From Bradyrhizobium sp. Ce-3 (GTDB taxonomy: Bacteria > Pseudomonadota > Alphaproteobacteria > Rhizobiales > Xanthobacteraceae), in contig NZ_BQUV01000002.1 of NCBI RefSeq assembly GCF_022835695.1, forward strand, positions 744,001-808,000: a stretch of 64,000 nucleotides of DNA, given 5' to 3'. Position 1 is the stretch's first letter, and each line of letters starts with the position of its first letter. Positions 56,579 to 64,000 of the stretch are shown piece by piece. The notes under the pieces were generated by a model. It did no database searches, was not told the origin of the DNA, and worked only from the letters and a program-made list of their open reading frames with translations. Both the position numbers and the translations under genes were made by a program.

Positions 56579-57787
56579 CTAACGCAAATCCGGGGTCGAG
56601 TCAAAAAGCCTTTGGTGTTCGATCAGGGCGAAGCGGTCGGTCATCCCGGCAATGAAATTGCCGATCCGCCTGTTCCGGGCGCCGGCGGTCTCCTGCACGC
56701 TGCCCTCGATCCATTCCGCCGGCAGGTCGCCGGGCGATTGCCGGTAGCGCTCGAAAAGGTTGCGGACCACCTGCTCCGCCTCCCGCATCACCAGCATCAC
56801 CCGCGGGTGGCGATACATCCGCCGGAACAGGAACGCCTTGATCGCCGCCTCCTGCTCGGCCACCTCGGTCGGAAACGCGATCAGCGGCGCATTGTGGTGG
56901 CGTACATCCTGGGCCGATTGCGGCTGCGCGGCCGCGAGGCGCCGGGTCGCCTCCGCGAACACGGCATTGATGAAATGTGAGATCAGCTCACGCACCAGTT
57001 CGGCGCCGCGCCGGACCTCGTCGAGCCCGGGGTAATGGCGGTCGATCTCGGCGATGATCTCTGCCGTCAGCGGCATCTCCTTGAGGTCGTCGACCGCAAA
57101 CAGGCCGGCGCGCAGGCCGTCGTCGATATCATGGGCGTCATAGGCGATGTCGTCGGCAAAGGCGGCGATCTGGGCCTCGAGCGAAGCATAGCTCCAGAGC
57201 TCGAGATCGTAGGTCTGGTTGTAGTCGGCGATCCCGATCGGAATGCCGCCCTCGAGGTAGCGGCCGCTGGGCGCGCCGTTGCGTTCGGTCAGCGGGCCGT
57301 TGTGCTTGACGATGCCCTCGAGCGATTCCCAGGTCAGGTTCAGCCCGCCGAATTCCGGGTAGCGATGCTCCAGCGCGGTGACGACCCGCAGCGCCTGCGC
57401 GTTGTGGTCGAAGCCGCCGTCGTCCTTGAGGCACTCGTCGAGCGCCCGCTCCCCGGCATGGCCGAACGGCGGATGGCCGAGGTCATGCGCCAGCGCCAGC
57501 GTCTCGGTCAGATCCTCGTCGACCCCGAGCTGGCGGGCCAACGCACGGGCGATCTGCGCGACCTCCAGCGAGTGGGTCAGCCTGGTGCGGTAGTGGTCGC
57601 CTTCATGGAAGACGAAGACCTGAGTCTTGTGCTTGAGGCGGCGGAACGCGGTGGAATGGATCACCCGGTCGCAGTCGCGCCGGAACGGGCTGCGGGTCCG
57701 GCTCGGCGGCTCCGTAACCAGCCGGCCGCGGCTGCGGTCGGGGTCGCAGGCATAAGGCGCGCGGGGGGCAGCCATTCCGACCGACAC
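56579..57787 (-). CDS. dgt: deoxyguanosinetriphosphate triphosphohydrolase-like protein
   Basis: HD-domain dNTPase that splits dNTPs to nucleoside and triphosphate. 402 residues, with [22 protein letters not shown] and the metal site [10 protein letters not shown] and [18 protein letters not shown] at 57787 (MSVGMAAP) follows the homologue pattern; ATG at 57775 is the alternative. Nine bases before argS. Divergent from erpA. Confidence 0.96.
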   Translation of the reverse strand: MSVGMAAPRAPYACDPDRSRGRLVTEPPSRTRSPFRRDCDRVIHSTAFRRLKHKTQVFVFHEGDHYRTRLTHSLEVAQIARALARQLGVDEDLTETLALAHDLGHPPFGHAGERALDECLKDDGGFDHNAQALRVVTALEHRYPEFGGLNLTWESLEGIVKHNGPLTERNGAPSGRYLEGGIPIGIADYNQTYDLELWSYASLEAQIAAFADDIAYDAHDIDDGLRAGLFAVDDLKEMPLTAEIIAEIDRHYPGLDEVRRGAELVRELISHFINAVFAEATRRLAAAQPQSAQDVRHHNAPLIAFPTEVAEQEAAIKAFLFRRMYRHPRVMLVMREAEQVVRNLFERYRQSPGDLPAEWIEGSVQETAGARNRRIGNFIAGMTDRFALIEHQRLFDSTPDLR

Positions 57788-57924
57788 GGTATTTTAGTCC
57801 TTATCCATTTGATTCCATGGTCCGACGCACTTAACTATGTCTGAGGCGGTCGACCAAATGAATTGGGCATGACGCCGGGTATGATCCGATCAGACCATGC
57901 TCAGATAGGGTTTCGGAGACCGAC

Positions 57925-58254
57925 ATGACTGCTGCCATTACCGTCAGCGAACGGGCCGCCCGCCGCATCGGGCAGATCCTCAGCAAGGAAGGCGACGGCG
58001 CCAAGCTGCGCATTTCCGTCGAGGGCGGCGGCTGCTCCGGTTTCCAGTACAAGTTCGACGTCGAGCGCACCCAGGCCGATGACGACCTCGTGATCGAGCG
58101 CGACAGCGCGGTGGTGCTGATCGATCCCGCTTCCGTCCCGTTCCTGGCGGGCTCGGAAGTCGACTTCGTCGACGACCTGATCGGCGCCTCGTTCCGCGTC
58201 GTCAACCCGAACGCGACCGCCTCCTGCGGTTGCGGCACCAGCTTCTCGATCTGA
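57925..58254 (+). CDS. erpA: iron-sulfur cluster insertion protein ErpA (A-type carrier)
   Basis: 109 residues. Delivers Fe-S clusters to apoproteins. The three conserved Cys are present: C37 in GGGCSGFQY, and C101 and C103 in SCGCGTSF. The SVEGGGCSGFQYKFDVE block is typical. Beside dgt in divergent orientation, as usual in rhizobia. Confidence 0.96.
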   Translation: MTAAITVSERAARRIGQILSKEGDGAKLRISVEGGGCSGFQYKFDVERTQADDDLVIERDSAVVLIDPASVPFLAGSEVDFVDDLIGASFRVVNPNATASCGCGTSFSI

Positions 58255-58284
58255 CGCTTCTCGCCTGACACGTCTCTCCGCGGT

Positions 58285-58301
58285 GAACCGGTGACCGGTT
58301 C
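58285..58301. repeat. palindrome between convergent erpA and RND permease genes
   Basis: GAACCGGT (58285-58292) and ACCGGTTC (58294-58301) are perfect inverted arms with a one-base centre. No T run. It may help end transcription from either side or be a protein site; unproven. Confidence 0.4.
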
Positions 58302-58316
58302 GGCGCCGACGCTGCG

Positions 58317-61300
58317 TTATTCCGCCGCCGCTACCTGCGGGCGCTCGACTTCGCCAGTCTCCGCTTGCGGGTCGAGCTTGCGCCGCAGCCTGCGGTCGAT
58401 GCGGTCGAGATAGATGTAGATCACGGGCGTGACGAACAGCGTCAGCAGTTGCGAGACGCAGAGGCCGCCGACCACGGCGACGCCGAGCGGCTGACGCAGC
58501 TCGGCGCCGGCACCGGCACCGAGCGCGATCGGCAGCGTGCCGAAGATCGCCGCGAACGTCGTCATCATGATCGGGCGGAAGCGCAGCAGCGCCGCCTCGC
58601 GGATCGCGTGCTCGGCGCTGAGGCCGACGCGGCGGCGCTCCAGCGCGAAGTCGACCATCATGATCGCGTTCTTCTTGACGATGCCGACCAGCATCACGAT
58701 GCCGATCATCGCGATCACAGACAGCTCCATCCCGAACAGCATCAGGGTCAGGATCGCGCCGATGCCGGCCGACGGCAGGCCGGAGATGATCGTGATCGGG
58801 TGGATGAAGCTCTCGTAGAGAATGCCGAGGATGACGAAGGCCGCGAACACGGCGGCGAGGATCAGCACGCCCTGCCCGCGCAGCGAATCCTGGAACACCT
58901 GCGCGGTGCCAGAGAAGCCGGTCGCAATCGTCGGCGGCAGGTTCGCGTTCTGCTCAAGCTCGGTGATCTTGTCGACGGCGTAGCCGAGCGAAATGCCGGG
59001 CGCGAGATTGAACGAGATCGTCACCGCGGGCTGCTGGCCCTGGTGATTGATCTGCAACGGCCCGACCGTCGGCACGAGCTTCGCCACCGCGTCGAGCGGG
59101 ATGGTCTGGCCGTTCGCGGTTTTCATGTAGAGCTTTGACAGATCCGACGGATCGACGCGGAATTGCGGCTGCACCTCCAGGATGATCTGGTAGTCGTTCG
59201 ACGGCATGTAGATGGTGCCGACCTGCCGCGAACCGTAGGCGTTGTAGAGCTGGTTGCGAACCTGATCGACCGTGACGCCGTAGACGGCCGCCTTCTCGCG
59301 ATCGATGTCGACCGTCATCTGCGGGTTCTTGATGTAGAGATCGGTGGTTACGTCGAGGAGGCCCGGGATTTTCTCGATCTTGTCCCGCATCTCGGGCGCG
59401 AGCCGGTACAGCGCCTCGGTATCGCCGCTCTGCATCACATACTGATACTGGCTCTTGGAGATGCGGCCGCCGATGTTGAGGTTCTGGACGCTCTGGAAGA
59501 ACGCCTGCATGCCCGGAATCTCGCGCGCCTTCTGGCGCAGCCGCCCGATCACGGCGGTGGCGCTGTCACGGGTCTTCTGCGGTTTCAGCGCGATGAACAG
59601 CCGGCCGTAATTGGTGGTCGGATTGGGACCGCCGGAGCCAACCGTCGAATTGATGTAGTCGATTGCCGGATCGGTTCGGATCACCTCGACCAGCGCCTGC
59701 TGGCGCACCTTCATCGCCTCGAACGAGGTGTCGGTTGCCGCTTCCGTCACGCCGATCAGGAAGCCGGTGTCCTCCTGCGGGAAGAAGCCCTTCGGCACGA
59801 TCATGTAGAGGTAGATGGTGCCGCCGAGCGTCGCCAGCGTCACGATCAGCATCAGGGCCTTCTTGGCCAGCACCCAGTCCAGCGCCCATTCGTAGGCGCG
59901 CAGCCAGGCCTCGAACATCGCCTCAAACGCCCGCAGCACGATGTTCGGCCGCTTGGTCGTATCATGCGCGCGCAGCACGCGGGCGCACAGCATCGGCGTC
60001 AGGGTCAGCGACACGAAGCCAGAGACGATGATGGCAACCGAGATCGTGACCGCGAATTCCCGGAACACGCGGCCGACGATGCCGCCCATCAAGAGCACCG
60101 GGATGAACACCGCGATCAGCGAGAAGGTGATCGAGATGATGGTGAAGCCGATCTCGCGGGCGCCCTTCAACGCCGCCTCGAACGGCTTCATGCCGTGCTC
60201 GATGTGGCGGACGATGTTCTCCAGCATGACGATGGCGTCGTCGACCACGAAGCCGACCGACAGCGTCAGCGCCAGCAGCGTCATGTTGTTGATCGAGTAG
60301 TCCAGCGCGTACATCACGGCACAAGTGCCGAACAGCGAGATCGGCACCGCGAGCGCCGGAATGAAGGTGGCGGACGCCGAGCGCAGGAACAGGAAGATCA
60401 CGAGGATCACCAGCGCGATCGCGATCAGCAGGGTCTCCTCGACGTCGCTGACCGCCTGCCGGATCGAGACCGAGCGGTCCATCATGACCTGCATCGTCAC
60501 CGAGGGCGGGATCGCGGCGCGCAGCGACGGCAGTTTCGCCAGCACGGCGTCGACGACGGCGACGGTGTTGGCGTCGGGCTGCTTCTGGATCGCGAGCACG
60601 ATCGCCCGCTCGTCGTTCATCCAGGTCGCGATCTTGTCGTTCTCGACGCTGTCATAGACCTTGGCGATCTCGTCGAGCCGGACCGGCGAGCCGTTGCGCC
60701 AGGCGACGTAGATCTGGCGGTAGTCGGCCGCCTTGTCCATCTGGCCGGAGGCCTGCAGCGCGACGTCCTGCTTGGGGCCGTTCAGCGTGCCGACCGGGGT
60801 CGAGGAATTGGCGCGCGACACCGCGGCACGGATATCCTCCATCGAGACGCTGCGGGCGGCAGCAGCCTCCGGATCGGCCTGGACCCGGATCGCGAATTTC
60901 TGCGCACCGTAGATCAGGACCTGGGCGACGCCCGGCAGCTGCGACAGCGCCTGCCCGATCGTGATGTCGCCATATTCATTGACCGCCGAGAGCGGCAGCG
61001 TCGCCGACCCCAGCGAGACGAACAGCACCGGGAAGTCCGCCGGGTTCACTTTCCGGAAGCTCGGCGGGATCGTCATCTCGATCGGCAGCCGGCGCTGCGC
61101 GATCGTCAGTGCCGTCTGCACGTCGAGTGCCGCGGCATCGATGTTGCGGTTGAGATCGAACTGGATGGTGATGACGCTCGTGCCCTGCGAGGAGTTCGAG
61201 TTCATCGAGGAGATGCCGGCAATGGTCGAGAGCTGGCGTTCGATGATGCCGGCGACCGAGGCCGCCATGGTGTCGGCGCTGGCGCCCGGCAGGGTCGCGG

Positions 61301-61442
61301 TAACAGCGATGGTCGGGAAGTCGACCTTGGGCAGCGCCGAGACCGGCAGCAGGCGGAAGCCGAACACGCCGAATGCGATGATCGACGCCGTGATCAGCGT
61401 CGTCATGACCGGGCGGCGGATGCAGAGCTCGGACAGCGTCAT
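58317..61442 (-). CDS. RND efflux pump permease
   Basis: Proton-driven exporter of the inner membrane, 1041 residues with twelve expected helices and two large periplasmic loops. N-terminal LCIRRPVMTTLITASIIAFG, then ALTLSVGFVVDDAIVMLENI, with the D pair in the fourth helix that carries protons, and the late GIVKKNAIMMVDFALE. It is most like the MdtB/MdtC branch of the HAE1 family. Starts 3 bases after the adaptor gene. No outer-membrane partner gene is in the window. Substrates unknown. Confidence 0.95.
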   Translation of the reverse strand: MTLSELCIRRPVMTTLITASIIAFGVFGFRLLPVSALPKVDFPTIAVTATLPGASADTMAASVAGIIERQLSTIAGISSMNSNSSQGTSVITIQFDLNRNIDAAALDVQTALTIAQRRLPIEMTIPPSFRKVNPADFPVLFVSLGSATLPLSAVNEYGDITIGQALSQLPGVAQVLIYGAQKFAIRVQADPEAAAARSVSMEDIRAAVSRANSSTPVGTLNGPKQDVALQASGQMDKAADYRQIYVAWRNGSPVRLDEIAKVYDSVENDKIATWMNDERAIVLAIQKQPDANTVAVVDAVLAKLPSLRAAIPPSVTMQVMMDRSVSIRQAVSDVEETLLIAIALVILVIFLFLRSASATFIPALAVPISLFGTCAVMYALDYSINNMTLLALTLSVGFVVDDAIVMLENIVRHIEHGMKPFEAALKGAREIGFTIISITFSLIAVFIPVLLMGGIVGRVFREFAVTISVAIIVSGFVSLTLTPMLCARVLRAHDTTKRPNIVLRAFEAMFEAWLRAYEWALDWVLAKKALMLIVTLATLGGTIYLYMIVPKGFFPQEDTGFLIGVTEAATDTSFEAMKVRQQALVEVIRTDPAIDYINSTVGSGGPNPTTNYGRLFIALKPQKTRDSATAVIGRLRQKAREIPGMQAFFQSVQNLNIGGRISKSQYQYVMQSGDTEALYRLAPEMRDKIEKIPGLLDVTTDLYIKNPQMTVDIDREKAAVYGVTVDQVRNQLYNAYGSRQVGTIYMPSNDYQIILEVQPQFRVDPSDLSKLYMKTANGQTIPLDAVAKLVPTVGPLQINHQGQQPAVTISFNLAPGISLGYAVDKITELEQNANLPPTIATGFSGTAQVFQDSLRGQGVLILAAVFAAFVILGILYESFIHPITIISGLPSAGIGAILTLMLFGMELSVIAMIGIVMLVGIVKKNAIMMVDFALERRRVGLSAEHAIREAALLRFRPIMMTTFAAIFGTLPIALGAGAGAELRQPLGVAVVGGLCVSQLLTLFVTPVIYIYLDRIDRRLRRKLDPQAETGEVERPQVAAAE

Positions 61443-61445
61443 CGG

Positions 61446-62579
61446 TCAGGCTCCGGCCTTGCGCGCCCGCAGCTCGACCCGCGATCCTTCCGACAGCAAG
61501 AGCTGGCCGTCGACCACGACGCTTTCGTCGCCCGCCAAACCGTCTGAGATCACCGATGAGCCCTGAAAGGTGCGATCCACCTTGACCGGCCGCACCTTGG
61601 CGACGCCGCCCTCGACGACGAAGACGAAATTGCCGTTCTGGCTGCGCTGGACGGCGACCGTGGGCACCACGACGGCGTCCTCGCTGCGGATGATCAGCTT
61701 GGTCTGCACGATGGTGCCGGGCCACAGCGTCTCGCTGGCATTGTTCATGATGCCGCGCACGGTCACCATGCCGGTGGTCGCATCGACCGCGTTCTCGACC
61801 ATCGCGACCTTGCCGCTCTCGGAGCGCTGGTGGCCGGGAATGGTCGCGATCACCTTGGAGTCGCCCTTCGCCATGGCGTCGCGCAGATCGACCAGCGCCC
61901 GCTGCGGAATCGCGAAGGTGACGTAGACCGGCGCCATCTGATTGATGACCGCGAGCGGCTGGGTGTCGGCGGGACGGACGAAGTTCCCGACCTTGACGTT
62001 GGCGGCGCTGATCCGGCCCGCAAACGGCGCACGGATCACGGTGAAGCTCTTCTGAACCCGGAGATTTTCCAGCGCGAACTGGTCGGCCTTGATGGTGCCG
62101 ATCAGCACGTCGGACTGGGTCTTGGCGTTGTCGAGATTGACCTGGGTGGTCGCGCCCTTGCCGACCAGCTCGGTGTAGCGGCGAAGGTCGCGTTGCGCGC
62201 CCTCGAGCTGGGCCTGGTCGCGGGCCAGCACGCCCTCGGCCTGCTCGATCTGCGCGTCGATCTGGCGGGCATCGAGCATGAACAGCAGGTCGCCCTCATT
62301 GACCCTGGCGCCGTCCTCGAAATGCACCGAGACGATGGTGGTCTCCAGCCGCGATTTCAGCGCCACGCTGGAGATCGGCGTGACCTGCCCGATCGCGTCG
62401 ACATCGACCGGCACCGATTTGCGTTCGGCCTTGGCGAGATCCACCGAGACCACGCGCGGCCGCGCCGTCCCTTGCGCCGTGGCGGAACCGCCGCCCATCC
62501 ACGACGAGCGGGTCATGTAAGCCGCCCCGGCCGCAATGCCGAGGACAGCGACAGTCAGAACCAAATTGCGTTTTTTCAT
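61446..62579 (-). CDS. RND efflux periplasmic adaptor subunit
   Basis: 377 residues. N-terminal membrane anchor (LVLTVAVLGIAAGAAYMT), lipoyl/hairpin region (ALKSRLETTIVSVHFEDG; coiled-coil LARDQAQLEGAQRDLRRYTE), beta-barrel part (VYVTFAIPQRALVDLRDAM). It bridges the permease and an outer-membrane channel. Start 62579 (MKKRNLVL) gives the anchor. Confidence 0.95.
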   Translation of the reverse strand: MKKRNLVLTVAVLGIAAGAAYMTRSSWMGGGSATAQGTARPRVVSVDLAKAERKSVPVDVDAIGQVTPISSVALKSRLETTIVSVHFEDGARVNEGDLLFMLDARQIDAQIEQAEGVLARDQAQLEGAQRDLRRYTELVGKGATTQVNLDNAKTQSDVLIGTIKADQFALENLRVQKSFTVIRAPFAGRISAANVKVGNFVRPADTQPLAVINQMAPVYVTFAIPQRALVDLRDAMAKGDSKVIATIPGHQRSESGKVAMVENAVDATTGMVTVRGIMNNASETLWPGTIVQTKLIIRSEDAVVVPTVAVQRSQNGNFVFVVEGGVAKVRPVKVDRTFQGSSVISDGLAGDESVVVDGQLLLSEGSRVELRARKAGA

Positions 62580-62742
62580 AAGCTTTGCACGTGCGCCACA
62601 GGCCACCCTTGATGGCCGGGACGCGTCGTCACTCCCCCGTCGGCAATTGTTACGCCTTGTTTCCGGAGAGCGTTAGCACAGGCGGATCGCCCATGGTATG
62701 CCACCTAAGTAAAATCGTGCGGCTCCCCCGAATCGCGACCTT

Positions 62743-63168
62743 ATGTCCAGCTCCGTTCTTGTCTGCACCTGGGAAGAGGCCTGCCAGCGCTCCCATGCCA
62801 TCCGCTACAGCGTGTTCGTCGAGGAGCAGCGCGTGCCGGTCGAACTGGAATGGGACGACATGGACGCGTCGAGCTGGCATGCACTGGCGTTTGCCGAGGA
62901 CGGCATGGCGGTGGCGACAGGCCGGCTGCTGCCCGACGGCCATATCGGCCGCATGGCCGTGCTCAAAGCGGCGCGCGGCACCGGTATGGGCGCCCGCGTG
63001 CTGGACGCGCTGATGGCCAAGGCGGCCGAACTCGGCTATCCGGAACTGATCCTCAACGCGCAGACGCACGCGGAACCGTTCTATGCGCGCGTCGGCTTCG
63101 AGCGCGCCGGCGCGGAATTCGAGGAGGCCGGCATCCCACACATCGAGATGCGGAAGCGCTTGGTCTAA
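62743..63168 (+). CDS. GNAT family N-acetyltransferase
   Basis: 141 residues. Family blocks are AIRYSVFVEEQRVPVELEWD, RMAVLKAARGTGMGARVLDAL (acetyl-CoA loop) and LNAQTHAEPFYARVGFERAG. This is the YjcF/ElaA-like type. Substrate unknown. Upstream of xthA on the same strand (gap 42 bases). Confidence 0.93.
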   Translation: MSSSVLVCTWEEACQRSHAIRYSVFVEEQRVPVELEWDDMDASSWHALAFAEDGMAVATGRLLPDGHIGRMAVLKAARGTGMGARVLDALMAKAAELGYPELILNAQTHAEPFYARVGFERAGAEFEEAGIPHIEMRKRLV

Positions 63169-63210
63169 GCGGGGCGCTTGGTCGCGTGTCCCATCAATGA
63201 AGGAAGTCCG

Positions 63211-64000
63211 ATGGCAGTTCGCATCGCTACCTGGAACGTCAATTCGGTCCGGCAACGGATCGAGCTTCTGGTCAGCTGGCTGAAGGAGTGTTCCCCCGAC
63301 ATCGTCTGCCTGCAGGAGATCAAATGCGTCGACGACGCGTTCCCGCGGCTCGAGGTCGAGGCCCTCGGATATAATGTCGTCACCCACGGCCAGAAGACCT
63401 TCAACGGCGTCGCGCTGCTGTCCAAGCTGCCGTTCGATGAGACCAAATCGGGCCTCGCCGGCGACGACGAGGACGCCCATGCCCGCTTCCTCGAAGGCGT
63501 CGTCACGCTGAAACAAGGCGTGGTGCGGGTCGCCTGCCTCTATCTGCCCAACGGCAATCCCGCGAACACCGATAAATATCCCTACAAGCTCAAATGGATG
63601 TCGCGGCTTCTTGAGTACACACGAGAACGGCTTAAGGCCGAGGAGCCGCTGATCCTGGCCGGCGACTTCAACGTCATTCCGGCCGCCCGCGACGTCTACA
63701 ATCCGGCTGCATGGGTCGATGACGCGCTGTTCCGGCCGCAGACCCGCGAAGCCTTCCAGTCACTGCTCGGCCTTGGCCTGACCGACGCGCTGCGGGCGGT
63801 CAACGACGAGCCCGGCCAGTACACCTTCTGGGATTACCAGGCCGGCGCCTGGCAGAAGAACTGGGGCCTGCGGATCGACCATCTCTTGATGTCGCCGCAG
63901 GCAAGCGACCGGCTGATCGATGTCGGGATCGATAGCTATGTCCGCGCCTGGGAGAAGCCGTCCGACCATGTCCCGGTCTGGGCCGATCTCGATTTCGAGA
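63211..64000 (+). CDS. xthA: exodeoxyribonuclease III (partial, runs off the right edge)
   Basis: AP endonuclease and 3'-repair nuclease of base-excision repair. About 263 residues are visible from MAVRIATWNVNSVRQR; no stop codon is reached before base 64000. Metal/catalytic motifs are present: CLQEIKC, the GDFNVIP block, and SDHVPVWADLD near the end, so nearly the whole gene is inside. AAGGA before the ATG supports the start. Confidence 0.95.
   Translation, partial: MAVRIATWNVNSVRQRIELLVSWLKECSPDIVCLQEIKCVDDAFPRLEVEALGYNVVTHGQKTFNGVALLSKLPFDETKSGLAGDDEDAHARFLEGVVTLKQGVVRVACLYLPNGNPANTDKYPYKLKWMSRLLEYTRERLKAEEPLILAGDFNVIPAARDVYNPAAWVDDALFRPQTREAFQSLLGLGLTDALRAVNDEPGQYTFWDYQAGAWQKNWGLRIDHLLMSPQASDRLIDVGIDSYVRAWEKPSDHVPVWADLDFE

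Noticed and set aside
59163-61547. 794-codon plus-strand frame across the RND permease
   Set aside because: Shadow frame rich in Arg, Asp and His; the opposite strand encodes a standard RND permease.

Overview
The window is GC-rich and fits an alphaproteobacterium of the Bradyrhizobium/Nitrobacteraceae group. This is inferred from gene content and order (trmFO; secD-secF next to Mth938-like and phytoene-synthase-like genes; serS-surE-pcm-nlpD; tatABC-scpAB-nagZ-SPOR-argS-dgt/erpA), from two LexA sites of the alphaproteobacterial GTTC-N7-GTTC type, from tandem Omp25/RopB-like barrels, and from short palindromic repeats of a kind common in these genomes. Species was not determined.

Layout. 1-7.7 kb: DUF2306 membrane protein, ssb, three tandem outer-membrane barrel genes each closed by its own hairpin terminator, and uvrA. 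Both ssb and uvrA have an SOS box upstream. 7.7-9.1 kb: a two-gene cassette of visibly lower GC, convergent on the uvrA stop codon, coding for a HEPN-like/winged-helix protein and a second winged-helix protein. 9.3-14.6 kb: small accessory genes (VOC, PRC-barrel, NmrA-like and SDR oxidoreductases, LysR, YVTN propeller plus SRPBCC). 14.7-18.6 kb: a caspase-like protein with a coupled small partner, then an ATPase and a WYL-like protein. 19-31 kb: PPC/DUF296 protein with acyl-CoA synthetase, SPW, TPR, GNAT, FAH-family, DUF3597, DUF2189, lytic transglycosylase, DUF3574, AraC regulator, small secreted proteins and a 50-residue DUF1127 gene.

31-58 kb is mostly housekeeping: trmFO; a kinase fused to a ligase-type C-terminal domain; yajC-secD-secF with two proteins resembling complex I assembly factors; DUF815 ATPase; a large porin; the nlpD/pcm/surE/serS group; tatABC; scpAB; nagZ; SPOR protein; argS; dgt; erpA. 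58-64 kb: an RND efflux pump, a GNAT protein, and the start of xthA, which runs off the right edge.

The best candidates for something new are (1) the low-GC HEPN/winged-helix pair beside uvrA, (2) the caspase protein with its coupled partner, and (3) serS, whose 5' half has foreign-looking base composition and carries about 50-70 extra residues before the conserved catalytic core. No tRNA, rRNA, CRISPR array, transposase or complete insertion sequence was recognised.
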